From contig NZ_JAJKFT010000010.1 in assembly GCF_020966755.1 (NCBI RefSeq), positions 1,638,720 through 1,702,719 on the forward strand: DNA of 64,000 bases. Direction: 5' to 3'. The position numbers and the translations under genes are program-made. This document shows, piece by piece, positions 16,921 through 26,343 of the stretch (its first letter is position 1; the number at the start of each line of letters is the position of its first letter). The notes beneath the pieces are model-generated. The model did no database searches and was not told where the DNA came from. It saw only the letters and a list, made by a program, of their open reading frames with translations. The DNA is from Blastopirellula sediminis (lineage in GTDB: Bacteria; Planctomycetota; Planctomycetia; Pirellulales; Pirellulaceae).

Positions 16921-19509
16921 CTAGTCGAACTGGCGTCCGTACTGGAGCAGCCGAACAAGCGAGTGGAGCTGACCGCCGCCGCCAACCAGGACGACTTCGG
17001 AAATCGGCCGATCGGAGTTGGCGTTCGTGTAATTGCTGATCGAGATCGACGCTTCTTTCGTCAAGTTCTTGAAGACGGCGTCCATCACTTCGTACATCTT
17101 GCTCACTTCCGGCGCGGTGTCGGGCTGGCGTTTCATTTCTTCCGCCTTGGAGAACGTCAGACTCATCTGACGAACCAGAATGCGGGTAAACGAATCGCCG
17201 CCGACTTCGAGCGAGCGGAACCAGAGGCTGTTCAGGCCGCTGACGACCAGCGTGCTGGCGTCGGAACCGACGTCCAGAATACCGACCGTCTGATCGGTCT
17301 CACGCATGTTCATTTCCTTTTCGGCGTCCGAGAAGTCGTCGAAGTGGAAGTAGTTGTGCAGCGCGATGGGATCGGCCTGAACAATGTGCGGAGTAATGCC
17401 GAGCCGCTTCAAAAAGGCGAGCCGTTCCTGAAGCTGGAGCAAGCGAGTCGCGATAAACGCCACTTCACGCCCGGGCTCTTCCATCACGTCTTCGTCCTTA
17501 GGAGGTGCGTCCCAGACGTGATAGCCTGTGGAAAGCTCTTCCAAGGGGAAGGGGATCTGGTTGCGAGCTTCGTAGTGAATCGTCTTTTCCAGCTTTTTCA
17601 TGTCGACCGGCGGCAGCTTCAGGAAGCGGCCGATCAATTCCGACGCCGGTTGTCCAAGCGCGACGATCGCGTCTTTAAAGCCCGCTTCGCCAAGATGGGC
17701 GATGAACTTTTCGACCGACTCTTGAACAAGGCCGCGACGATCGGCGTCGTCCGCACGGGAGAGAGGTCGCTTGTGATCGCAATGGAAACAATCTTCGGCG
17801 ACGACGACAACTTTCGCGTTGTCTTTTTCGCCCATCTTCTTTTTGCTGAGCAAGACGGCCTTCAGGCCGGAGTTGCTCAGGTCGATCCCCCAGGCGCGAT
17901 CGCCGGCGATCTTTTTGGAGCCAACCGCCAGTTTGCCAAGCATGCCGGCTTTGGCGGGGGCGAGATTGAAATCAATTTGCGTGACGCCGAGTCCCTGCAA
18001 GGCGAGGCCAATCGCGACGTAGAACGAGGCGCGGTTTTCCTGGAAGTGGGCGTTGTCGTCCAGCTTTTCGGATTTGATTTGACGGAGCCCGGCATGCAGC
18101 GATACCGGCGATCCTAGCGTGGTCCGCTTGGGAGGATCGGCCCAGTTCAAGTCTCGCTCCATTTTGCGAAGCGAGCGATTCTCGAACTTCTGCGACATTT
18201 TGTGCAGCATTTCCATCGCGTTACGATCGCGAGGCATCAGCTTCACCAAACGGCTCGCCAGGCCGATGAGCGGGCGATCGATGCGCGTCGACTTCTTGAC
18301 GTCGTTCGCGATCCAAGCGAGCTCCGCGACTTGATCGAAGTACTTATGGAAGTTTTCGCTGCGAACCCCTTCCGGAATTTCGGTCAGAACTTCGTAGGCG
18401 CGTTCGTAGCGATACTCCGAGACGTATTCTTTCGCCTTGCTGAGCAGTTTGTCGCGCTTGGCGACGTCCGCTTGCTGCTGATGCTTTTTCAGACGCTCGG
18501 CCAGACGCTGGGCCGATACGTCATGCGGCTTCAGTTCCAGTAGGCGTTCGACTTTGGGGAGCAAACGGGATGTCCGCTTTTCGGCGACCGCCAGTTTGAT
18601 CTCTTTCGAGAGCCGTTTGATTTCGCGACGGACGTTGTTGGCCTTGTCGTGGATCTTGGTGAGATCGTCGTGCCACAGGATTTGCGGGATTTGCCGAATG
18701 AGGGCGACCGCCTTTTCAGCCTGCTTGTTGGCGAACAATTCGTTCGCTTCTTCGGCGACGGTCAGCGCCCGAGCGAGCAGCGCTTCTTTTTCCTGAATGA
18801 CTTGTTCGATCCGCAGGGCGGCTCGCTGAGCGAACTTCATTTCCCCTTCATGGGTCGGGCGAGTCATCTCGCGCAGCAGTGCGCAGGCGGCGTCGTGCTG
18901 GCCTTCGACGACCAGTTGTTCCGCCTCCTCAAACTTGCGTTCGAGGTGGCTTTGTTGTTGCTGGGCCGTCTCGGCCAGGTTCACGCCGCAGCCGCCGCAG
19001 AACTTTTCATGGACCGTGTTCATGCAGCCGCATTTCGCGCAGGCGACGTACAACGCATTGCCGCAATCGCCGCAGAACTTGCGGCTGGGGGGATTCAGCG
19101 TCGAACAGGTCGGGCAGTGAATTTTGTCGCTGATCGCCTCGGCGGAAGGAGACGCAACCGGCATGTGCGGTTTCGAATGCCCGTTGCTATGCCCGTTCCC
19201 ATTAACCGAGATTGCGCCGGAAGCGCTCCGTTTCAACTCGTTGTCGTAGGCTTCCTTCTTCTGCGGATTGAGCAAAATTTCGATCGCGTCTTCCACTTCG
19301 TTGTAGACCTGACGCCACAGGGGCGGATCGATTTTTCCAAAGAACTGTTGCAGATTCTTACGCGTACGTTCGCCGCAAATCTGGATGTAGGTCGCGTCGT
19401 CTTCGTAGAAGTCGAGTCGTAGGATTTGGTAGGCGTTGAGCGGGCGATTCTCATCGTCGATCCGCAGAATGACCTTGTAGGGATCGACTGTCTTTTGAGT
19501 CGTATTCAT
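16921..19509 (-). CDS. J-like / double zinc ribbon / PilM fusion, apparently circularly permuted
   Basis: The 862-residue protein starts with a J-domain-like helix bundle (about 25-93) lacking HPD. A double zinc ribbon follows (C132/C135/C146/C149 and C157/C160/C171/C174), then a long helical repeat-like region (about 180-460). The PilM actin-like domain begins at WGIDLSNSGLKAVLL (about 540) and includes LDVGSDASTLVV and EVGGDSFTRILVRQM. It stops at VGGGGQLHSLVRLL just before the usual C-terminal section of PilM. A segment like that missing section, ASFYVAIGLALQGLG with DFNLAP (about 494-518), lies just before the PilM start instead. PilM normally recruits PilN at type IV pilus bases. Pseudopilin genes lie upstream on the same strand. 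Confidence 0.83.
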   Translation of the reverse strand: MNTTQKTVDPYKVILRIDDENRPLNAYQILRLDFYEDDATYIQICGERTRKNLQQFFGKIDPPLWRQVYNEVEDAIEILLNPQKKEAYDNELKRSASGAISVNGNGHSNGHSKPHMPVASPSAEAISDKIHCPTCSTLNPPSRKFCGDCGNALYVACAKCGCMNTVHEKFCGGCGVNLAETAQQQQSHLERKFEEAEQLVVEGQHDAACALLREMTRPTHEGEMKFAQRAALRIEQVIQEKEALLARALTVAEEANELFANKQAEKAVALIRQIPQILWHDDLTKIHDKANNVRREIKRLSKEIKLAVAEKRTSRLLPKVERLLELKPHDVSAQRLAERLKKHQQQADVAKRDKLLSKAKEYVSEYRYERAYEVLTEIPEGVRSENFHKYFDQVAELAWIANDVKKSTRIDRPLIGLASRLVKLMPRDRNAMEMLHKMSQKFENRSLRKMERDLNWADPPKRTTLGSPVSLHAGLRQIKSEKLDDNAHFQENRASFYVAIGLALQGLGVTQIDFNLAPAKAGMLGKLAVGSKKIAGDRAWGIDLSNSGLKAVLLSKKKMGEKDNAKVVVVAEDCFHCDHKRPLSRADDADRRGLVQESVEKFIAHLGEAGFKDAIVALGQPASELIGRFLKLPPVDMKKLEKTIHYEARNQIPFPLEELSTGYHVWDAPPKDEDVMEEPGREVAFIATRLLQLQERLAFLKRLGITPHIVQADPIALHNYFHFDDFSDAEKEMNMRETDQTVGILDVGSDASTLVVSGLNSLWFRSLEVGGDSFTRILVRQMSLTFSKAEEMKRQPDTAPEVSKMYEVMDAVFKNLTKEASISISNYTNANSDRPISEVVLVGGGGQLHSLVRLLQYGRQFD

Positions 19510-19558
19510 GCACTGGCTGGATAAAAGTCGACATTAACAGCAAACAAGTCGGCAGGAC

Positions 19559-20773
19559 TTATTTGCTCATAACTGAAAAATCCAAACGAAAGTTCATCGT
19601 ATCGATGCGTGGGTTGTTTGTCTTAATTTTGATCCATCCATAGCTGGGAGCGAGAAAGTCTCCCTCTGGAGAGTTAGGTGGAACCGTAATGGTTAGCGTG
19701 TAAATCCCCTTTTCTCGTCCTTGTTGCGAGTGCGGTTCCAGCGTCGCGGTGACGAACGCCGGATGGGCCTCGACTTCTAGAATTTCGACGTCCTTTTGCT
19801 TATCGCGAACGTGGAAGGACATCGGCAACGTCTTGCCGTCCTTTTGGAGGAACTTGCCAAGTTCGATCACCCCATGGACGTCGATCGCGTCCGAAATGAT
19901 CCGGAAGGGACCGACGACTTTGCCCGACACGTTGACGTAATCGCGTTCCTCTTTCCGTTTTGATTCTTCGCTTTCCGGAGCGGTCGCGTAGATTTCAAAC
20001 GGGAGCGAAAACTCGCCCTTGGGCATCTTGTCGGAGACTTCAAAGGTGACGCGCCGCGCGGCGGTCGCTCGTTCGATGCCCAGCGATTTGACGTCGACCG
20101 GCTCGACTCCAACAACCGAGACGAGAGCGTCGGGGTAATCGCTGGAGACTTCCACTTGGTCGAAGTCGCTCCAAATCATCGAGTAGACGATGACGTCATG
20201 CCGTTCCGAATTGCCAAGCGGAATTGACGAAATAACGAGCTGTTCGGGATAGGCGGCGACGTACGAAGCGATGACCCCTTCGACGACCAGATCAAGCTGC
20301 GGACGATCAGGATCGTTCGTCAAGATCGAGGCCGATTGGCGGAACGGTCCCGACCTGAACTTGATCTCCCAGTCCAACTTGATCTCGGTGGATCCGCCAG
20401 GCGGGATGGCTTCATCCGTTTCGCGGTTTGCGATGGTGCAACTGCAACTGGAAGAGCCGATCGTCAGTTGCAGCGGCGCGTCTCCTTCGTTCTTGATGAC
20501 GAAGACGTGAGACGATTTTTCAAAACGCTCCATTGCGCCAAAATTGAACGTGTTTTGTTCGATCGAAACCTTCGGTTGCGGTTTCGGCGGGGCGGGGGAA
20601 GCGGGCGACTCGGTCGCAGGCTTATCTGCTTTCGGCGTAGGGGAATCGGTAGGGGATTGGGGAACGCTGCTGGTCGACGAAACTGGCGTCGTTTGCTGAG
20701 ACTCACCCATGTAGTACCAGCAGACGAGGCCGAGAATGAGCGCGACGGAGGCGACCAGGGGGAGCTTATTCAT
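19559..20773 (-). CDS. DUF1573 membrane-anchored protein
   Basis: The 404-residue protein has an N-terminal signal/anchor (about 5-24), a Ser/Pro/Thr-rich linker (about 27-68) and an Ig-like DUF1573 domain (about 70-170) with NTFNFGAMERFEKSSHVFVI and the SCSCTI cysteine pair. The rest is predicted beta-rich. DUF1573 proteins are extracytoplasmic and common in planctomycetes and Bacteroidetes, with no settled function. It lies 49 bases upstream of the PilM fusion on the same strand and may share its transcript, while a strong terminator separates it from the pseudopilin gene behind it. Confidence 0.85.
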   Translation of the reverse strand: MNKLPLVASVALILGLVCWYYMGESQQTTPVSSTSSVPQSPTDSPTPKADKPATESPASPAPPKPQPKVSIEQNTFNFGAMERFEKSSHVFVIKNEGDAPLQLTIGSSSCSCTIANRETDEAIPPGGSTEIKLDWEIKFRSGPFRQSASILTNDPDRPQLDLVVEGVIASYVAAYPEQLVISSIPLGNSERHDVIVYSMIWSDFDQVEVSSDYPDALVSVVGVEPVDVKSLGIERATAARRVTFEVSDKMPKGEFSLPFEIYATAPESEESKRKEERDYVNVSGKVVGPFRIISDAIDVHGVIELGKFLQKDGKTLPMSFHVRDKQKDVEILEVEAHPAFVTATLEPHSQQGREKGIYTLTITVPPNSPEGDFLAPSYGWIKIKTNNPRIDTMNFRLDFSVMSK

Positions 20774-20800
20774 ACGATTGAATCAAACGCTAAAGAAAGG

Positions 20801-20835
20801 AAAAAACCTTGGGGGCGAAACGGTCGCCCCCAAGG
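20801..20835 (-). terminator. Intrinsic terminator after DUF1559 gene 1
   Basis: A perfect 12-base stem (CCTTGGGGGCGA at 20807-20818 with 20824-20835) and 5-base loop is followed on the minus strand by six T (20801-20806). It lies 41 bases past the stop of the pseudopilin gene at 20876, and should end that transcript before the DUF1573 gene. Confidence 0.92.
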
Positions 20836-20875
20836 CCGAAATCGGGAATTGAGCCGGTATCGACAAAGTTCAAGC

Positions 20876-22168
20876 TTACTCGAACGTGCCCTTACCGATG
20901 GCGTTGCCGTCGATCGAGGGGCCGTTGTAGCAGCTGCCCGGATCGAATTCGACCGTGCTGGTCGTGTAGCCGATGTCCGACTTACGTTCGTCGAGCGACT
21001 TGGTCGCCGTCATGGTGTCGATCGGGAAGCCCGGGTTCAAGAAGCCGTCGACATCCAGGTCGTTGACTTCGATGACCGAAGCGTCCGCCATCAGGATGTT
21101 GGCGCTCGGCTTGCCGCCGCCAGCGTGCCACGCGAACCAGTCGCGGGTATCCTGCAGCCACAGACGACCATCGGCGCCACCCATGGTGGTGTTACTGACG
21201 TCTTCCGGCAGCGTGTCGAGGTTCGGAACGAAGTCGTCCGTGAAGATGGGGTCGGTGCCGGTGAAGAGGGGCAGAACAGCCGGGGTCAGCTTTTCGATCA
21301 GCCGAACGTTGCTCGTCGACGTATCAAAGTAAGCCGGACCGTCATTGAAGGCTTCCGCCAAGCGGGCGCCGGTGACCAGACCGAGGTCGGTGTCAATGTC
21401 GGTACCCAGAATCGCTTCGTTCGAGTCGCCTGGAGCCGAGTCGCCCAACAGCGGGATGGCCGAAGACGGAATCGGCGAGGCTTCGACGACGCGGAGGGTC
21501 AGACCCTGGTAGGCGCCGGCTTTTGAACCAGCTTGTTCCTTGGCGCTCTTCGAGGCGTCGAACGCGACGTTGCCGCTAGCGTTCGAGACGCGAAGGCGTT
21601 CACGAGCGGCGAACCAGCTCGCCGAATAGTTCGTGTTGACCCCCTTCTTGATGAACTCGTCCAGGACGTATTCCGGAAGGGTACGGCCACGAGTGGTCGG
21701 ATCAACGTAGGGATGGCCTTGCGGATCATAGCCAGCCGTCGGACCGGTGAAGGCCGAGCAGGCGCCGGCGAAGATCTGGTTACCAGCTTCGATCGAACCT
21801 TGCAGGTCGCTCGACTTACCGGTACCGACCAAGTCGTTTAGCTTTTCCAGAGCGCGAAGCGGGCTGGTGGGGCACATCTGGTCAGCCGGCGAACCGCTGC
21901 CGGAGTTGACGACGTCGGCAACCCAACCGACGGTGTCGGGGCAGCCGTCACGTCCCCAGTCATAAGGACCGCTAACCAGCTTCTTGGTACGACCACGGTC
22001 GGCCTGAGCGCTGAAAGCGATACCGAATTGACGCAGGTTGTTTTTGCACTGGGCGTTACGAGCCGCTTCGCGAGCACGCGACAGGGCCGGCAGCAGCAGC
22101 GCGGCGAGGATACCGATGATCGCGACGACCACCAGCAATTCGATCAACGTGAAACCACGTTTCTTCAT
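20876..22168 (-). CDS. DUF1559 type IV pseudopilin-like protein
   Basis: This 430-residue protein has a type III prepilin leader, [20 protein letters not shown], with Glu at mature position 5, followed by the planctomycete DUF1559 hallmark [10 protein letters not shown]. Near the C-terminus [19 protein letters not shown] matches the H-G-N-DG-type ending of the family. Prepilin peptidase would cleave before Phe, leaving a methylated hydrophobic helix. DUF1559 proteins are very numerous in planctomycetes and are likely surface or secretion-system pseudopilins. Paralogue of the 22436-23590 gene. Confidence 0.94.
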   Translation of the reverse strand: MKKRGFTLIELLVVVAIIGILAALLLPALSRAREAARNAQCKNNLRQFGIAFSAQADRGRTKKLVSGPYDWGRDGCPDTVGWVADVVNSGSGSPADQMCPTSPLRALEKLNDLVGTGKSSDLQGSIEAGNQIFAGACSAFTGPTAGYDPQGHPYVDPTTRGRTLPEYVLDEFIKKGVNTNYSASWFAARERLRVSNASGNVAFDASKSAKEQAGSKAGAYQGLTLRVVEASPIPSSAIPLLGDSAPGDSNEAILGTDIDTDLGLVTGARLAEAFNDGPAYFDTSTSNVRLIEKLTPAVLPLFTGTDPIFTDDFVPNLDTLPEDVSNTTMGGADGRLWLQDTRDWFAWHAGGGKPSANILMADASVIEVNDLDVDGFLNPGFPIDTMTATKSLDERKSDIGYTTSTVEFDPGSCYNGPSIDGNAIGKGTFE

Positions 22169-22231
22169 TGCAAATCTCCAGGGTTCTTGCTAAAAGGCAA
22201 TGTACTAAAGTGTTGTGAGACGCTTTTAGGG

Positions 22232-22274
22232 GGTCGACGCGTTTCTCTCCAGGGGACGCGTCGGCCTTTTTTTT
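22232..22274 (+). terminator. Intrinsic terminator facing the plus strand between two minus-strand genes
   Basis: Stem GGTCGACGCGT (22232-22242) pairs with ACGCGTCGGCC (22256-22266, one G-U pair) around a 13-base loop, followed by eight T (22267-22274). The T-tract only makes sense for plus-strand transcription, yet both neighbours are on the minus strand. On the minus strand the same stem would lie in the leader of the pseudopilin gene at 22168. Confidence 0.7.
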
Positions 22275-22435
22275 GTGTGCTGTGTAACTCTTAGGAAAGT
22301 CGCCCGATAACTGACCTTCCTTACTCCGGCTCAAAACCTCCTTTCAAAGTCTCGTTGATTATCCAGACGTGTAATCAATTTTTGATGAACGCCGCACAGG
22401 AATCTCGTTAACCTTTCGGGCCGATAATTCATCGA

Positions 22436-23590
22436 TTAGCGGAAGGCGTTCGGATTCAGGTCCCAGCGGTTGTAAATCAGCTTGTCGTCGATCTCGACGT
22501 CCGAGCTGTTGAATAGCACGTTGCTGGCTCCCATGTTTCCTGGAAAACCATTGTTCAACATCGAGTCTCCGCTTGAGTCGTAGAAAGAGGTGACGCTGCC
22601 ATCCGCCATCAGAACGTTGGCGTAGCTGCGGTGCACGGCGCCAAATTGGCGATAGTCCTGCTTCGTGTTGTTGTTGAATGCGCCCCACCAAGCCGGTTTC
22701 AGGCTGCCGCTCACCATGTAGGGCGTCTTCAGAATGTCTGGGCTATCCAGCGCGCCGGCGGCGGTTCCAGCCGTCATGAAGATGCGGGGGCCGCCGGTCA
22801 TTGACTGGACCAGGCTCGGAGGACCTTCGCCCGGCTCCAATTCAAAACTTAGCTGCCCGGCGGGAAGGCCGTCGCCCACAAACGGAACGAAGTTGGCCGC
22901 GGCGACGCCAGAGTCGATACGGCTTTGGGTCAGCGCCCCTTTGCCTGCCGTCTTGGAATAGATCCGTTTGACCGGGTCCGATTCGCAGGTTGCCACCAAG
23001 TTGCCGGACTGATCTACCGACATCGAAGAACGAACTAAGAACCAGCTTGCGGTAAAATTCGTGTTGTAGAACTTGCCGTAAATCAAGTCGCGGATAGTCG
23101 CCTGGCGATCTGTGTAGACGCCCGACAGAATCCCTTTGCACGGATTGACCTGGACCGTGCCGTCCGGGAGGGTCGTGTCAGCCGAACCGCTGAAGTTACT
23201 GCAGGTCGCGGCGCCAAATTCGGCAGCCGAGCTGATCGTCGCCAGGTCATCGTAGGTTTCCGACGCTCTCGCCTGATTGCTGGGGCAGAGCATGTCTCCA
23301 ACCGGGATATTGCGATTCACCAGATCGGCGACCCAGCCGACATCGGTGACGGATCCTTCACGACGCCAGGAGAATGTGCCGGAGCAAAACTCGCCGCTCT
23401 TACGCTGCGTGGAATAGGCCTGCAGGCCAACCCCGATTTGGCGCAAGTTGTTTTTGCATTCGGCACTTCGGGCCGCACTTCGGGCTGCGCCCACGGCTGG
23501 CAAAATGAGCCCAGCCAGGATGCCGATAATGGCGACCACGACCAACAATTCCACCAGAGTGAAACCGTGGCGAGAGAAATGAAAGCGCAT
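22436..23590 (-). CDS. DUF1559 type IV pseudopilin-like protein
   Basis: A 384-residue protein with leader [20 protein letters not shown] and the family hallmark [17 protein letters not shown]. The C-terminal [20 protein letters not shown] matches the DUF1559 ending. It shares order and local motifs with the next gene downstream (for example WVADLVN, and MLCPSNQ against QMCPTSP), so the two are tandem paralogues separated by 267 bases. It is probably processed by prepilin peptidase and assembled at or near the envelope. I see no terminator right after it. Confidence 0.94.
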   Translation of the reverse strand: MRFHFSRHGFTLVELLVVVAIIGILAGLILPAVGAARSAARSAECKNNLRQIGVGLQAYSTQRKSGEFCSGTFSWRREGSVTDVGWVADLVNRNIPVGDMLCPSNQARASETYDDLATISSAAEFGAATCSNFSGSADTTLPDGTVQVNPCKGILSGVYTDRQATIRDLIYGKFYNTNFTASWFLVRSSMSVDQSGNLVATCESDPVKRIYSKTAGKGALTQSRIDSGVAAANFVPFVGDGLPAGQLSFELEPGEGPPSLVQSMTGGPRIFMTAGTAAGALDSPDILKTPYMVSGSLKPAWWGAFNNNTKQDYRQFGAVHRSYANVLMADGSVTSFYDSSGDSMLNNGFPGNMGASNVLFNSSDVEIDDKLIYNRWDLNPNAFR

Positions 23591-23983
23591 TAAGTTCTCG
23601 GGGGTTTGCGCGGTTTAGACGTACTATACGCCCATAGGACATCCGGCTCTCGGGCTCGGGAAAGCCGCATTGTCATCAGAAACGATGAAGAAAAGATTTA
23701 GCGCCCGTGTTCTTAGTAAGAAGAACAGTTCGCAGGCGCGCGCAAATTCGCCCCCAGGATGGCGATTATTCGCAGCATCTTCGTTAAGATGGACTGACTG
23801 GAACGGGTGGTAGGATGTCGTTCGAAACGCCGATACCGCTCCGAATTGATTGGCTATCGAGAAAACCAAGCAATCCGGAGCGGATCGAGCAAGAACCCAG
23901 GCAATTGTCTATCAACACGGTCTAACTATCAGCACACGCAGCCATGTTCTTCCTAACGGCTGTACTCGAATTACGTGGGAAAA
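23591..23983. other. Divergent intergenic region
   Basis: This 390-base gap separates the divergent pseudopilin and PmoA-family genes. Apart from an imperfect inverted repeat at 23839-23879, I see nothing: no convincing small reading frame, tRNA or T-tract terminator. It should contain promoters for both genes. Confidence 0.4.
23839..23879. repeat. Imperfect inverted repeat
   Basis: CTCCGAATTGATTGG (23839-23853) and CCAAGCAATCCGGAG (23865-23879) form 15-base arms with two mismatches around 11 bases. Position between divergent genes would suit an operator or a hairpin, but there is no further support. Confidence 0.4.
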
Positions 23984-25252
23984 ATGGCGATGGTTCGCTC
24001 GATCGGCAAATTTCTGAAGAATTCTTCGGCCGCATGTGTAGTTTTTGATCTCTGGCACAACACAGCGTCGCTGCTGATCGTTTTTCTCCTGGGATCGGCT
24101 GCCGTCGCCGATGAGACGCTGCTGCTGGAAAATCAGGCCTCCGTTCCCATTTCCGGTTTCGCCGACACAGCCGAGGTTGAGCGACTCACGAGCGAAGCTG
24201 CGGAGATCCTGGACGGGACGCAGGGAAAGGTCACCGTTCAATTTGTGGCCAATGTCGACACTCCAGGCCGCGGACGTTACTACCTGCAGCTTTCTCAGCC
24301 GCTCTCCTCCGGCGGGAAGATGTCGCTGCAGGCGAAGCGACAGGAACCGTTACGAGACGTCGTGACGGTTGAGCGGCGCGAAGATCAGCTTGTCATCCGC
24401 GTTGGTGAGCAGGAGCTGCTTCGGTATCACTTGGCGCTGCTTCCCTCTCCGAACCCGGATCAGCCGGAATATGGACGAAGCGGATTTATGCATCCGGTCC
24501 GTACGCCGCTGGGGACGATCGTCACCGATGACTTTCCGCCGGACCACATGCACCAGCATGGCGTGATGTTCGCTTGGACCGATACGACCTATTCCGGGCG
24601 TCACGTCGACTTTTGGAACAGTTTCAAGCAGGAAGGACGCGTTGAACATCGTCGCCTGTTGCGAACCTTTTCAGGTCCGGTCGTCGGCGGCTTTGATGTG
24701 GAGCTGGCGCATGTCGATCTGACGAGCGGCGAACCGATTGACGTTCTCTACGAAACCTGGTCCGTGCGAGCGTACGCTTCGGCCGATCCGTTTCTGCTGG
24801 AAATCGAATCGGTGCAGCGAGCAGCCGGCGCCGAGCCGCTGGTGATTCGCAAGTATCACTACGGCGGCATGGCGGTGCGGGGAAGTCGCGAGTGGTACCA
24901 GGCGAAAGAGGCTGGCTTTTTGACCAGCGAGGGAAAGGATCGACTGGCCGGAAATCATTCGCGTCCACGGTGGGTCGACATGTTTGGACCTGCGGACAAG
25001 GGGAAGCTGGCGGGAATCGCCGTTCTGGACAGCCCTGACAATTTTCGCTTTCCGCAGCCGGTTCGATTGCATCCCGACAAACCCTATTTCTGCTTTAGCC
25101 CTCAGGTGGAAGACGCTTTCACGATTGGCCCAGAGTCGACTTATCGATCGCGTTACTGGTTGGTTCCGCATGACGGTCCGATCCAGCAGGAACAAATCGA
25201 AGCGATCTGGAACAGCTTCGCTCACCCTCTGACGCTAAAAAAAGAGTCGTAG
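23984..25252 (+). CDS. Secreted PmoA-family (DUF6807) protein
   Basis: About 422 residues with a long N-terminal leader ending in a hydrophobic stretch (LLIVFLLGSAAVA). The signature region GFMHPVRTPLGTIVTDDFPP followed by DHMHQHGVMFAWTD matches the PmoA/DUF6807 family, which is frequent in planctomycete carbohydrate loci and has no firmly established enzyme activity. The name comes from automated annotation and does not imply methane oxidation. Starts at GTG 23975, ATG 23984 or ATG 23990 are possible; I use 23984. It precedes the MOSC gene by 21 bases, so the two may be one transcript. Confidence 0.8.
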   Translation: MAMVRSIGKFLKNSSAACVVFDLWHNTASLLIVFLLGSAAVADETLLLENQASVPISGFADTAEVERLTSEAAEILDGTQGKVTVQFVANVDTPGRGRYYLQLSQPLSSGGKMSLQAKRQEPLRDVVTVERREDQLVIRVGEQELLRYHLALLPSPNPDQPEYGRSGFMHPVRTPLGTIVTDDFPPDHMHQHGVMFAWTDTTYSGRHVDFWNSFKQEGRVEHRRLLRTFSGPVVGGFDVELAHVDLTSGEPIDVLYETWSVRAYASADPFLLEIESVQRAAGAEPLVIRKYHYGGMAVRGSREWYQAKEAGFLTSEGKDRLAGNHSRPRWVDMFGPADKGKLAGIAVLDSPDNFRFPQPVRLHPDKPYFCFSPQVEDAFTIGPESTYRSRYWLVPHDGPIQQEQIEAIWNSFAHPLTLKKES

Positions 25253-25273
25253 TCGAGCGAACAGGATTTTGCC

Positions 25274-25963
25274 ATGGATGACGTTGCGAAGATCGTGCAG
25301 CTGCAGATCGGTCAGCCGAAATCGTATGGATCGGCCGACGCAGCAGATCCGATGGACCGCGAGTGGACGACCGGCTTTTTCAAACAGCCGACCAGCGAAC
25401 CGGTCGAGGTCGATTGGGAAGGGATCGTCGGAGACGGCGTCGCCGACCGGGTGAATCATGGCGGTCGCGACAAAGCGATGCTCGTTTACGCCGCAGCGCA
25501 CTATCCCCTTTGGCGAGCGGAATTGCGTGGCCAGATCGACGAGGCGAAGTTTGGCAACGGCGCGTTTGGCGAAAACTTGACTGTATCGGATCTCGACGAA
25601 GAGGCGGTCTGCTTAGGGGACGTATACAGGGTGGGGACAGCCCTGTTGCAAGTTTCGCAGCCGCGTCAGCCTTGTTGGAAACTTGCGCGGCGGTGGCGTT
25701 TGAAAGAGCTTACGGCGCTGGCGGTAAAAACCGGACGGATGGGTTGGTACGTTCGCGTCCTGGAAAAGGGAACGCTGCAAGTTGGCGACGTGCTGCAGTT
25801 AATTGAGCGACCAGCGCCAGATTGGACGATCGCTCGTTTGAATCAGCTCTTCTATCACGATCGCAAGAATCTAGACGATGCGGCGATCATGGCCGCGAGT
25901 CCGCTGCTGGCCGAAGCATGGCGCGGCGAGTTTCGCAAACGGGTCGAAAAGGCCGAGCAATAG
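25274..25963 (+). CDS. YiiM-like MOSC-domain protein
   Basis: The 229-residue protein has a MOSC domain with GVADRVNHGGRDKAM and the conserved cysteine in SQPRQPCWKLARR, which in this family binds molybdenum cofactor sulfur. A C-terminal helical part (about 180-229, WTIARLNQLFYHDRKN) matches the 3-alpha domain of YiiM. YiiM supports detoxification of N-hydroxylated bases using Moco. AGGA sits 7 bases before ATG 25274. It ends 7 bases before the stop of the convergent CsaA-like gene. Confidence 0.88.
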   Translation: MDDVAKIVQLQIGQPKSYGSADAADPMDREWTTGFFKQPTSEPVEVDWEGIVGDGVADRVNHGGRDKAMLVYAAAHYPLWRAELRGQIDEAKFGNGAFGENLTVSDLDEEAVCLGDVYRVGTALLQVSQPRQPCWKLARRWRLKELTALAVKTGRMGWYVRVLEKGTLQVGDVLQLIERPAPDWTIARLNQLFYHDRKNLDDAAIMAASPLLAEAWRGEFRKRVEKAEQ

Positions 25964-25970
25964 CCGATCG

Positions 25971-26318
25971 CTAATAGAGTCGCACGCCGCACGGCGTTTC
26001 TTGATCAGGGATGATCAGCACGACGTTACCCTCGGCGTCATTGACTCCTAAGGTGAGCACTTCGGAGCGATGGCTCCCGATTTGACGCGGCGCCAGATTG
26101 ACGACCGCCATCACCTGGCGGCCGACGAGCGAATCGAACTCGTAGTTCGGCGCGAGTCTCGCGAGCGATTTCTTTACCCCCAGCTCTTCGCCAAAATCGA
26201 TCTGCAAGATGTGCGTCGAGCGTTTCCCTTCCGGAAAAGGAAGGGCCGAGATGACGCGGCCGACGCGGATGTCGACTTTCGTCAGTTCGTCGAAGGTGAT
26301 CGTAGGAGAGTTGCTCAT
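25971..26318 (-). CDS. csaA: CsaA-like tRNA-binding domain protein
   Basis: The 115-residue protein is a single OB-fold tRNA-binding domain: KVDIRVGRVISALPFPEGKR, IDFGEELGVKKS, GRQVMAVVNLAPRQIG and SEVLTLGV. This matches CsaA, a dimeric protein described as an export chaperone-like tRNA binder. Start ATG 26318; an in-frame GTG lies one codon upstream. It sits 25 bases after the GT2 gene on the same strand and could be co-transcribed. Confidence 0.88.
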   Translation of the reverse strand: MSNSPTITFDELTKVDIRVGRVISALPFPEGKRSTHILQIDFGEELGVKKSLARLAPNYEFDSLVGRQVMAVVNLAPRQIGSHRSEVLTLGVNDAEGNVVLIIPDQETPCGVRLY

Positions 26319-26343
26319 CACAACGTCTTCAAGAAGCGACGCA

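Noticed and set aside
23591-23983. tRNA or small RNA gene in the largest divergent gap of the left half
   Set aside because: No cloverleaf arms, TPsiC-like GTTCRANNC with matching acceptor, or T-tract terminator could be found.
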